Positions 56,301 through 63,426 of a stretch of 64,000 nt of DNA are shown here, piece after piece. Source of the stretch: UBA1756 sp045130235 (GTDB taxonomy: Bacteria; Bacteroidota; Bacteroidia; Bacteroidales; WCHB1-69); contig JBGUPJ010000008.1 of the NCBI GenBank assembly GCA_045130235.1, positions 62,001-126,000 of the forward strand, read 5' to 3'. Both the position numbers and the translations under genes were made by a program. The notes under the pieces were generated by a model that ran no database searches, was not told the origin of the DNA, and worked only from the letters and a program-made list of their open reading frames with translations. Every line of letters starts with the position of its first letter. The stretch's first letter is position 1.

Positions 56301-59300
56301 GTTCTCACAACCACGGAAGTCAGGCGCTTCAAGGCGTGTGCCCGCAGGGATGGCATGTTCCTACCATGGATGAGTGGGAAACCCTCTTCGCCTATGTGGG
56401 GGATGATTATTATTCTAAACTTTCAGCTGATGGCTCCAACACGACTGGTTTCAATGGAAGCAGAGCTGGTATTTGGGAAAACAATGGAGCACCCAATGTG
56501 GTGTATGCCAATTATTTGTACTATGCAGCTTCAGAAGTAAGTGATTATCAAGGAGATTTATATCAGGCAACGACGCTCAGAGGCGGCTGCAATTATAGAA
56601 TAGGTGCGTTACAGGTACGTTGCATCCAGGGTAATGGAATCACCACGCTGCCGCAGCCGAAGACCGTTGCCGTACATGAAGTGGAGTCCACCTCCGCCGG
56701 TATGTGGGGTGAGACCTGCACCGATGGTGGCGAGCCGCTCAGCGAATATGGTGTGTGCTGGAGCAGCACCAACCAGCTTCCGACCACCGCAGACAGCACT
56801 ATGTCGCGCACCACGGGATTTGTGGGTCGTTACCGCTTGCAGGTCAACACTTTGGAGCCGAATACCACCTACTATTTCCGCGCTTACGCCACCAACATCC
56901 ACGGCACTGCCTACGCCGACTCCGTGATCAGTTTCACCACCCCGACCATGATGGCACGTCCCTGTCCGGAAACGCCTACCGTTACCGACAACGACGGCAA
57001 TGTTTATAATACCGTACAAATCGGCAACCAGTGCTGGATGAAGGAGAACCTTCGTGCCGCGCACTATGCCAACGGAAACACCATCAACCAACATTATGCC
57101 GCTACCAACTATCCCCGCTATTACGATCTGCGCACGCCTGCTGACGGCTACTTGTACCCGTTCTCCACGGTGATGAATGGTTTGGCACCCACCCGCGATC
57201 CGTTGCAGGGTGTTTGTCCCGAAGGCTGGCACGTTCCCGCCAAATCTGAATATGAAGAGTTGATCAACACTTTGGGCGGACTGGAGGCAGCATTGCCGCT
57301 GCTGAAAGCCGACAACCGTTGGAGCACTCCCGGCACAGATGCCAGCGGATTCAGCCTGCTGCCTGTCGGCGATTACTCGTATGGCTCTTTCAATCCTACC
57401 GGCTGCATCCTCCAAACTTCAACATTTGCCCATAAATATTATGTGAGAGATGACAATATTATGGAGATTGGAGAAGGGGGATTAGATGAGTTCGGTGTTG
57501 TGCGTTGTGTCAAGGGGGCAGGTCTCCCCATTGCACCGACACCCAGAATAGTGTTTGTGGACAGTGTGAAGCACAACAGCGCGGATGTGGATGGCGAGCT
57601 GCTGTATGACGGCGGTGCCACCATCACCAGCTGGGGTGTTGCCCTCAGCAGTCAGGATCCGCTCCCGACAGACGAGTACATCTATACGAACGACACCACC
57701 CTCGGCGGTTTCCTGTTCCACTTGGAGAATCTTGAGCCGAACACCCACTACTATGTGCGTATCTTTGCCACCAATGCTGCCGGCACGTTCTACAGCGAAC
57801 GGATGGAGTTCACTACGATGGAAGAGCCTGCTGAGCCCGAAGTGCCGGTGAACACCGCTTGTCCGGAGGCCCAGTACGTGACCGACATGGATGGTAACAT
57901 CTACAACACGGTGAAGATCGGCAACCAGTGCTGGATGAAGGAGAACCTCCGCACCACCCTGTTTGCCGACGGCGTCGCCATCGACCCGGAGAACAGCAAC
58001 AATCCTGCCCGCTACTCGGAGCCCACCGGACGGAATGGCTACACAGTGAACCGTTACGGACGATTCTACAACTTTGATGCGGCCACGAAGATGGCTCCTC
58101 ATGGCAACCATGTGGAAGCCGTGCAGGGCGCTTGTCCGCAAGGCTGGCACTTGCCGAGCCGCAGCGAGTGGGAGACCCTGTTCGCCACCGCCGCCAGCTT
58201 GGGCGACGCAGCCGCTGTACTTACCGAGAATAGCGCGTTCTGGACCGATGGTCGCGAGCACACCAACACCACCGGTTTCTCCGCACGTCCGGGCAGCTAC
58301 TGTTATGCTTCCTACGACACCCTGGGCAACGGTGCTTTCGGCAACGCCTTCTACTTCGCCACCGCCGACTTCGACAGCGAAGCCATGGTGGCTGAAATGT
58401 CATATGCGGCTACCTGCATCGACGGACAGCTCGATTTCACCTCGATGGCCGTCAACAACTACATGCCGGTGCGTTGTATCAAAGGCGATGGCGTGACCAC
58501 TTTTGCACCCACCCTCGACATCGAATACCGGGGCATCACCACCAGCGAAGCCACCCTGATGGGCAACTATTCCGATAACAATCATTCTATTGAGGATTTT
58601 GAGCTTTATATGAGCGACGACCCGTTCCAGATGCTGCAAATCACATGGGGCAGCCCCTACTTGTTGAGTGGCCAATGGAACTATTACGCTTTGCAGAATC
58701 TCACCCCCAACACCACCTACTATGTGCAGATGTGTATGGTATATGATGGTGGTCAACGGCTGTGTGTGGGCGGCGTTTTCACCACCAAATCCACTGAATA
58801 CGAGCCTTGCTACGATGCACCGACTGTGACCGATGTGGACGGCAACACCTACAACACGCTGCAGATTGGCAACCAGTGCTGGATGAAGGAGAACCTGCGC
58901 GTGACCCGCTACGCCGATTACACCCCGCTGAGCTTCTCATACGGAACGCTGAATGCCGACTCGACCTATTACTATGATCCCGAGTCGGGTTCACTGGATA
59001 CTTGCGGGTATCGTTATAACTGGACGGCTGTGACCCGCGGGGTGGCCTCCAACCAAAACGCCGATTACATGATCAATGTGCAAGGCATCTGTCCTGACGG
59101 ATGGCACGTTCCTAACCGTTCGGAATGGGATGTTCTTTTCAGTACAATAGGGAATGATGCGTCATACGATTATACCTGTAATGGAAGTACAAGCTATATT
59201 GCCAAATCCATAGCGTCAACTACCGGCTGGCAGGTATATAGTGGTGCCGACAACAACCAGGCTTGCTTCCCTGGATATGACCAGAGCACAAACAATGCCA

Positions 59301-59476
59301 CTGGATTCAGTGTCTATCCTTCTAATGGGGACAAAGGAAGATTTTGGACTTCTATACACAATGTCAACAACACGGCCCAAGGCAATTACTTCGAAATCTC
59401 TTATGACAGAGCTTATGTGACTCCATTTGTCGGTGCCAAATCTAATACCGCCGCTGTACGTTGTGTAAAAGACTAA
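53366..59476 (+). CDS. second giant collagen-like FISUMP surface protein (2036 residues)
   Basis: A paralogue of the protein at 45284. It has a signal peptide (MKKLLALFVLFFMGLLVFAQ) and the same N-terminal domain (KMSYQAVVRDANNGLV ... GVQQLMSVPYALYAEHV). A second insert (VPVSIFVNDVGYITQEEAYQVLTI) precedes a collagen-like tract of about residues 188-732, made of GPQGEQ and GERGEQ units with several DGASAQEVAQLL and DGASAYDIWIAQGNQG inserts. Four modules follow, each a fibronectin-like domain plus a FISUMP domain (FISUMP at about 880-1087, 1200-1382, 1499-1705 and 1812-2036, ending VRCVKD). No T9SS tail. The more regular alternation of the two domain types differs from the first giant. It probably forms a long surface fibre (inference). 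Confidence 0.88.
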   Translation: MKKLLALFVLFFMGLLVFAQAPQKMSYQAVVRDANNGLVTNHPVSVQVSILLGSPNGDAVYVETHQVTTNANGLMTLEVGNGSVIAGSFASIPWGMGSYFLKTEVDPEGGNNYTIEGVQQLMSVPYALYAEHVGDLTQLDSIIQNAQVPVSIFVNDVGYITQEEAYQVLTISGDTLYLSNGGYVLLPQGEQGPQGPQGPAGPQGEQGPQGPAGPQGEQGPQGETGPAGPQGPQGERGEQGPAGQDGASAQEVAQLLTSDTTYIQALQGPAGPQGPQGERGEQGPQGERGEQGPQGERGEQGPAGQDGASAQEVAQLLTSDTTYIQALQGPAGPQGEQGPQGETGPAGPQGPQGERGEQGPQGERGEQGPQGERGEQGPAGQDGASAQEVAQLLTSDPTYIQTLQGPAGPQGPQGEQGPQGERGEQGPQGERGEQGPQGEPGVGVPQTLTIVGTSLTISDGNTVEIPTVGGTNGLSAYDIWIAQGNQGTEADFLASLQGQQGEQGPQGERGEQGAQGEQGPQGEQGFQGEQGPQGERGEQGPQGEQGPQGEQGPAGPQGEQGPQGERGADGQDGASAYDIWIAQGNQGSENDFLASLQGQQGPQGEQGEQGRQGEQGPQGEQGLQGEQGPQGERGEQGAQGEQGPQGEQGPQGEQGPAGPQGEQGLQGEQGPQGERGADGQDGASAYDIWIAQGNQGSESDFLASLQGQQGPQGEQGEQGEQGPQGERGEQGFSPTIETRPVENGTEVIIINQNDTVRFTIYNGQGAQPADYLVSPIVATRSILQGETADQIHFTGYVMSAGNDDTLRIGFEWGADSSNLNNDWHITYNTDAIPSQIFEYSISNYPSSTLCYMRAYAENGAGRNNGELLVLITPEVVETPTACPGTPTVTDYDGNTYNTIQIGNQCWMREDLHTTHYADGAEILHLTSYQIMSEKEGYPFYYSDNQTFNIPANLPTNYVPGNTEPIASGLFYFGDAVVNGSHNHGSQALQGVCPQGWHVPTMDEWETLFAYVGDDYYSKLSADGSNTTGFNGSRAGIWENNGAPNVVYANYLYYAASEVSDYQGDLYQATTLRGGCNYRIGALQVRCIQGNGITTLPQPKTVAVHEVESTSAGMWGETCTDGGEPLSEYGVCWSSTNQLPTTADSTMSRTTGFVGRYRLQVNTLEPNTTYYFRAYATNIHGTAYADSVISFTTPTMMARPCPETPTVTDNDGNVYNTVQIGNQCWMKENLRAAHYANGNTINQHYAATNYPRYYDLRTPADGYLYPFSTVMNGLAPTRDPLQGVCPEGWHVPAKSEYEELINTLGGLEAALPLLKADNRWSTPGTDASGFSLLPVGDYSYGSFNPTGCILQTSTFAHKYYVRDDNIMEIGEGGLDEFGVVRCVKGAGLPIAPTPRIVFVDSVKHNSADVDGELLYDGGATITSWGVALSSQDPLPTDEYIYTNDTTLGGFLFHLENLEPNTHYYVRIFATNAAGTFYSERMEFTTMEEPAEPEVPVNTACPEAQYVTDMDGNIYNTVKIGNQCWMKENLRTTLFADGVAIDPENSNNPARYSEPTGRNGYTVNRYGRFYNFDAATKMAPHGNHVEAVQGACPQGWHLPSRSEWETLFATAASLGDAAAVLTENSAFWTDGREHTNTTGFSARPGSYCYASYDTLGNGAFGNAFYFATADFDSEAMVAEMSYAATCIDGQLDFTSMAVNNYMPVRCIKGDGVTTFAPTLDIEYRGITTSEATLMGNYSDNNHSIEDFELYMSDDPFQMLQITWGSPYLLSGQWNYYALQNLTPNTTYYVQMCMVYDGGQRLCVGGVFTTKSTEYEPCYDAPTVTDVDGNTYNTLQIGNQCWMKENLRVTRYADYTPLSFSYGTLNADSTYYYDPESGSLDTCGYRYNWTAVTRGVASNQNADYMINVQGICPDGWHVPNRSEWDVLFSTIGNDASYDYTCNGSTSYIAKSIASTTGWQVYSGADNNQACFPGYDQSTNNATGFSVYPSNGDKGRFWTSIHNVNNTAQGNYFEISYDRAYVTPFVGAKSNTAAVRCVKD
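53926..55560 (+). repeat. collagen-like coding repeat tract of the second giant protein
   Basis: Codes for Gly-X-Y repeats (GPQGEQ, GERGEQ, GPAGPQ) with recurring inserts DGASAQEVAQLL (three copies) and DGASAYDIWIAQGNQG (three related copies). Repetition at the DNA level is high, so this tract is prone to length change and to assembly error. Confidence 0.85.
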
Positions 59477-59533
59477 CACTTCCCGCCCCGTAGTATCTCT
59501 CTGTCAGCGTGCTGCGGAGGATGTGTGTGACGG

Positions 59534-59582
59534 TTTGGTGCCCCCAAAAAGACCCCGAGGCGGCCTAATAGGGGGCACCAAA
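59534..59582. repeat. 12-bp inverted repeat between convergent genes
   Basis: TTTGGTGCCCCC (59534-59545) pairs perfectly with GGGGGCACCAAA (59571-59582). The 25-base loop can form a further small GC-rich pairing. It lies between the end of the second giant and hddC, which converge. No U-run follows on either strand, so it is not a typical terminator. Confidence 0.75.
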
Positions 59583-59615
59583 TTATTGCACCTTTTGAAC
59601 GAATGATCAAGCAGT

Positions 59616-60311
59616 TTATAGTTCCCTTTGCGCCCGCGCATAGTCTTCGGGAATGCCGATGTCGATGAAATATCCATCGGACCGCATCGCATAAAACGGC
59701 ATCTCGCGGACATATTTCTCCATCAGGTCTTTCTCAAAAGAGAATTTATTTGGAAGAGAAATCTTTTGTAATAATTCTTTATTTATCAGATAAATACCGC
59801 CATTGATATCTCCTTCGCCAGTAGCATTGTTTTTTTCTGTGAACTGAAGGATCCGCCCGTTTTCGTCCGTGCTCACACTGCCGTAACGGCTGGTGTCGGC
59901 GACATGGCGCAAAACGATGCTCAGCGCCCCGTGAGAATCGGCATGAAAGCGTTCCAGCGCGGAGAGGTCGGCTTTGAACAGTGTGTCGCCATTCAGCACC
60001 AGCACGTTGTCGCTTTTGCAGAACGACATAGCGTAGGCGATGCCGCCGCCTGTTCCCAGAGGTTCAGTCTCCACGGCATAAGCAATCTCCAAAGATTGAT
60101 AGGCATTGCCGAAATATTCCTCTACTTTCTCGTGCAGATAGCCCACCGAAAGAACCACTCTTGTATAATGGTAATCCATCAGATAATCAAGAACGTAGGT
60201 CAGGAACGGCCGCCCGTTGACGGGTGCCATCGGCTTGGGGACGTCTTTCACCACGCCTTGCAGACGGGTGCCGAACCCGCCAGCCAATATGATTGCTTCC
60301 TTGTTGGTCAT
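59616..60311 (-). CDS. hddC: D-glycero-alpha-D-manno-heptose 1-phosphate guanylyltransferase
   Basis: A 231-residue nucleotidyltransferase that makes GDP-D-glycero-alpha-D-manno-heptose from GTP and heptose 1-phosphate. The nucleotide-binding signature is AIILAGGFGTRLQGVVKDVPKPMAPVNG, with LNGDTLFKAD (metal site) and a C-terminal DIGIPEDYARA. It is one of four genes on the minus strand with hddA, a glycosyltransferase and gmhA, which supports the heptose assignment over other sugar nucleotides. Confidence 0.9.
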   Translation of the reverse strand: MTNKEAIILAGGFGTRLQGVVKDVPKPMAPVNGRPFLTYVLDYLMDYHYTRVVLSVGYLHEKVEEYFGNAYQSLEIAYAVETEPLGTGGGIAYAMSFCKSDNVLVLNGDTLFKADLSALERFHADSHGALSIVLRHVADTSRYGSVSTDENGRILQFTEKNNATGEGDINGGIYLINKELLQKISLPNKFSFEKDLMEKYVREMPFYAMRSDGYFIDIGIPEDYARAQREL

Positions 60312-60332
60312 TGTTGTTGTTTTGTATCATAA

Positions 60333-60384
60333 TAGAGACGCGGTACAATGAGACGCGGTATACCACGTCTCTACATTATATTTT
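60333..60384. repeat. GTAGAGACGC-type palindromic element, copy 1
   Basis: Contains two direct GAGACGCGGTA segments and ends ACGTCTCTACATTAT, so the outer arms pair (TAGAGACG/CGTCTCTA). A second copy lies at 61474-61528, on the other side of hddA. Confidence 0.75.
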
Positions 60385-60410
60385 CAATTTTCAATTTTCA
60401 TTTTTCAATT
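60381..60410. repeat. TTTTCAATTTTCAATT intergenic repeat
   Basis: AT-rich CAATT-type repeat directly after the hddA gene and next to the palindromic element, ending 5 bases before the hddA stop. Confidence 0.65.
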
Positions 60411-60415
60411 CCGGC

Positions 60416-61438
60416 TCACATCGTCCAGGTTTTCAGACCTTCGTTCACAAATTCGTATCGTTTGGCCTGGCCGCCGAAGGTGTTCAGGGCATCGATGACG
60501 GCGTAGCGGGTGGTGGAGGGACAGTAGAAAAACATGAAGCCGCCGCCGCCGGCGCCGGAAATCTTGCCGCCGGAAGCACCCGCCTTTAATGCAGCATCAT
60601 AAACGCTGTCAATCAGCTCGTTGCTGATACTGTCGGCCATCTGTTTTTTATACTGCCATCCGAAATTCAGAATGTCGCCAATAGCATCGATGTCGCCTTT
60701 CAGCAATGTTTCCTTCATCTGGATGGCCTGCTCCTTCAGCTTCAGCATGGCATCAATTGATTTTTGCTTCTTCGCCTTGACGTTTTTCTGCTGGTCTTCA
60801 ATGATTTTCGCCGAAATGTGGCTGGTAGCGGTGTAATATAAAACCAAATTGTGCGCCAACTCATCCATATAGCGCTGGCGAATGCGTAACGGATTGACAA
60901 TTACATTGTTGCCAATAAATTCCATATAATTGAATCCTCCAAAGGTGGCGGCATACTGGTCTTGTTTGCCCCCCGTCATGGCCAAATCCTCACGCTCGAT
61001 TTCGTAAGCGAGGTGTGCAATGTCGTACTCGCCCAACGGCAGTTTCAGCCACTCCACGAAAGCGCCAAGTATGGAGACGACCAATGTGGAGGAGGTGCCT
61101 AATCCGGAGCCGGGAGGGGAGTCCACGAAGCTGGAAATCTTGAACGACAACGGTTTGTGTGTGAACTGTTTGACGATACGGTTATATACTCCTTTATGAA
61201 GGATGAAGAATCCTTCGGGCTTCAATTCCTCGCAGCTGTCGAACTCCTCGCGCAGCTCGGGGCGGGCGGGGTTGTCGAACACAATCTTGCCGTTGTCGGT
61301 GGGTTCCAACGTGGTGTAGGCGTACATGTTGATGGTGGCGTTGAGGATGGCGCCGCCATAGATATCGGAAAATGGAGACACGTCGGTGCCGCCGCCGGCC
61401 AAACCCAATCTCAAGGGTGCTTTGCTTCTGATGATCAT
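60416..61438 (-). CDS. hddA: D-glycero-alpha-D-manno-heptose 7-phosphate kinase
   Basis: With the start at 61438 (MIIRSKAPLRLGLAGGGTDVSPF) the protein has 340 residues. An in-frame ATG at 61486 would add 16 residues of low similarity to family starts and sits in the repeat region. GHMP kinase motifs are present: LRLGLAGGGTDVSPF, DSPPGSGLGTSSTLVVSIL (the ATP loop) and GGKISGAGGGGFMFFY. It phosphorylates heptose 7-phosphate at C1. GDP-heptose synthesis would then need a phosphatase (GmhB-type), which is not in this cluster. It is flanked on both sides by the same palindromic element. Confidence 0.92.
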   Translation of the reverse strand: MIIRSKAPLRLGLAGGGTDVSPFSDIYGGAILNATINMYAYTTLEPTDNGKIVFDNPARPELREEFDSCEELKPEGFFILHKGVYNRIVKQFTHKPLSFKISSFVDSPPGSGLGTSSTLVVSILGAFVEWLKLPLGEYDIAHLAYEIEREDLAMTGGKQDQYAATFGGFNYMEFIGNNVIVNPLRIRQRYMDELAHNLVLYYTATSHISAKIIEDQQKNVKAKKQKSIDAMLKLKEQAIQMKETLLKGDIDAIGDILNFGWQYKKQMADSISNELIDSVYDAALKAGASGGKISGAGGGGFMFFYCPSTTRYAVIDALNTFGGQAKRYEFVNEGLKTWTM

Positions 61439-61473
61439 ATTTTGTTGGTTTTGTTTTTCTAATAAACTATCCC

Positions 61474-61528
61474 AGTAGAGACGCACGGCATTTTATGAGA
61501 CGCACGGCCGTGCGTCTCTACATTATGT
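61474..61528. repeat. GTAGAGACGC-type palindromic element, copy 2
   Basis: AGTAGAGACGCACGGCA ... ATGAGACGCACGG and CCGTGCGTCTCTACATTAT: an inverted repeat around a short centre, the same family as 60333-60384, with TAGAGACGC and GCGTCTCTA arms. Confidence 0.8.
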
Positions 61529-61530
61529 TT

Positions 61531-62658
61531 TTATGGTCTGCGAACCTCCTCCAGCGTCTCAATAAATCGCGACCATGCATATTTTTTCTTTTCCTCAACG
61601 ATATTCCGTTCAAATTCTTCTTGCTTGTTTTCAGCAAAGAAACGGTGGAGGGCATCAGCAATCTGTTGGGCATCAGGCTCGACGACGTAACCGATTTTGC
61701 CGTCGGGAACGATTTCGGGCAGACCGCCCACATTGGTCACCAGCATCGGTTTCTCGAAATGGAAGGCAATCTGGGTCACTCCACTTTGGGTGGCCGTCTT
61801 ATAGGGCTGCGCCACAATATCTGCAGCAGAAAAGTAGCGGTTTACTTCGCTATCGGGGATGAAATCGGTGCAGAGCACAACTCTTTCTTCTATTCCCAAC
61901 TCCTTGATTCTGTTGAGGTAAGGTGTGGAGTCGCCGTAAAATTCACCGGCTACAATCAGTTTCACGTTATCCTCTTTCAGACGGTCGTCGGCGAAGGCAT
62001 CCAACAGCAGGTCCAATCCTTTGTAGCCACGGATGAACCCAAAAAACAGCACGTAGCGGGAATCGGGTGAGAGATTTAGCAACGAGAGGGCGTTTTCGCA
62101 GGAGAGCCGTTCGCCGTAGTGGTCGTACAGAGGGTGCGGACAAAAAGCCGCGGGCTTGTCTTTCGTAAACAGCCTCAAATCTGTCAGCACCGACTTCGAC
62201 ATCGCTACAAAGCCGTCGGTAGGACGAATAAAGTAGCGAACAAACATCTTATCTCCAATGCGATGTTCGTGCGGGATGACATTGTCGAGGATGGAAATCA
62301 GGCGGGTGTGTTTGTTGCGCCTCACTTTGCGGGCAATTGTTCCGAAGCAGGGCGACATAAAGGGCAACCAGAACTTGGTGATCATCATGTCGGGTTTCAG
62401 CCGCGCAATCTCGCGACCGACTTTGCACCAGTTGAACGGATTGTAGGAATGCACTTTCCGCACAATGTTGAGGTCTTGTGGAGCGGGTTCGGTGCTGTAT
62501 TGTGTCTTTCCGGGGAAAAGGAAGTTGGGGTATTGATGTGTGAATGTGTAAATTACAACCTCATGACCCAGGCTTTGGTATTCGCGGGCGAGGCGTTCAT
62601 TGAAAGCGGAAAGACCGCCACGGTAGGGGTAGGCTGTTCCGAGAATGACGATTTTCAT
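61531..62658 (-). CDS. glycosyltransferase family 4
   Basis: With the start at 62658 (MKIVILGTAYPYRGGLSAFN) the protein has 375 residues. Three extra residues come from an upstream ATG. The acceptor side has a GGLSAFNERLAREYQSLGHEV loop; the donor half has VLFFGFIRGYKGLDLLLDAF, VNRYFSAADIVAQPYKTATQSGVTQIAFHFEKPML and GKIGYVVEPDAQQIADAL. It lies inside the heptose gene cluster, so it may transfer a heptose or a neighbouring sugar (inference). A minus-strand -7 box at 62678-62685 precedes it. Confidence 0.88.
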   Translation of the reverse strand: MKIVILGTAYPYRGGLSAFNERLAREYQSLGHEVVIYTFTHQYPNFLFPGKTQYSTEPAPQDLNIVRKVHSYNPFNWCKVGREIARLKPDMMITKFWLPFMSPCFGTIARKVRRNKHTRLISILDNVIPHEHRIGDKMFVRYFIRPTDGFVAMSKSVLTDLRLFTKDKPAAFCPHPLYDHYGERLSCENALSLLNLSPDSRYVLFFGFIRGYKGLDLLLDAFADDRLKEDNVKLIVAGEFYGDSTPYLNRIKELGIEERVVLCTDFIPDSEVNRYFSAADIVAQPYKTATQSGVTQIAFHFEKPMLVTNVGGLPEIVPDGKIGYVVEPDAQQIADALHRFFAENKQEEFERNIVEEKKKYAWSRFIETLEEVRRP

Positions 62659-62677
62659 ATAGGTCAAATTTGAGTGG

Positions 62678-62685
62678 CAAAGATA
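62678..62685 (-). promoter_or_regulatory. -7 box for the GT4 gene
   Basis: Minus strand TATCTTTG, a TAnnTTTG match, 20 bases before the start at 62658. Confidence 0.55.
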
Positions 62686-62703
62686 GGGATTTTTTAGTTT
62701 ATA

Positions 62704-63372
62704 TTATTTCATCCCTTCCCCGAAAAATCTTTCCTCCAGCATCAGACAGAGGCAATGATAGACGGGAAGGTGCAGCTCTTGAATCTTATATGTTTCTGTT
62801 TCAGGAACTTGTATGCACACATCCGCCAATGCCGACAGCTTGCTTTCCTTGCTGCCGGTGAGGCCGACAATTTTCAAGCCTTTGGCTTTGGCCACGATGG
62901 CGGCGTAGATGATGTTTTTGCTGTTTCCAGAGGTGGAGATGGCAAGGAAAGTATCTCCGCTATTGCCGAAGCCGAGCATCTGCTGGGCGAAGACCAGCTC
63001 GGGCACGCAGTCGTTCATGAAGGCGGTGGAGAGTCCTGGGTGGCCGGTGAGGGCGATGGCGGGCAACGTGCCTTGCAGGTGTTGCGCTATCGTGGTGCCC
63101 AACTCCATGTCGATGTCTTTGCACGCTTCAGCGAAATCGCTGCCGACGGGACGTGGGAGTTTGAACCCTTTCATCAGCTCGCCGACAATATGTTCGGAGT
63201 CGGCAGCGGAACCTCCGTTGCCGGCCACCAGCAGTTTGTGATGGGTGAGGTACGAGTGCTCCATCAGCAGGTAGGCCTGTGCGATAGAGTCTTTGCAGCA
63301 TTGAAGCGACGGGTAACGCCCCAACAGCGTGAGGATATGGTTTTGAAGCTTGTTTTCCAACATATTGAACAT
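62704..63372 (-). CDS. gmhA: D-sedoheptulose 7-phosphate isomerase
   Basis: A 222-residue SIS-domain enzyme converting sedoheptulose 7-phosphate to D-glycero-D-manno-heptose 7-phosphate. Signature segments: AGNGGSAADSEHIVGELMKGFKLPRP, TGHPGLSTAFMNDCV, ISTSGNSKNIIYAA and the terminal EERFFGEGMK. Length is within the family range. It is the first gene of a leftward group (gmhA, GT4, hddA, hddC) that supplies GDP-heptose. A minus-strand -7 box is at 63399-63406. Two ATG codons (63372 and 63363) could start it. Confidence 0.92.
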   Translation of the reverse strand: MFNMLENKLQNHILTLLGRYPSLQCCKDSIAQAYLLMEHSYLTHHKLLVAGNGGSAADSEHIVGELMKGFKLPRPVGSDFAEACKDIDMELGTTIAQHLQGTLPAIALTGHPGLSTAFMNDCVPELVFAQQMLGFGNSGDTFLAISTSGNSKNIIYAAIVAKAKGLKIVGLTGSKESKLSALADVCIQVPETETYKIQELHLPVYHCLCLMLEERFFGEGMK

Positions 63373-63398
63373 AAGCGGCAGGTTTATGAAATGATTGG

Positions 63399-63406
63399 CA
63401 AAAGTA
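63399..63406 (-). promoter_or_regulatory. -7 box for gmhA
   Basis: Minus strand TACTTTTG, 27 bases before the gmhA start. It lies in the 54-base gap after the CoA-transferase gene. Confidence 0.5.
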
Positions 63407-63426
63407 CGCTTTTTTATTGAAATGAT

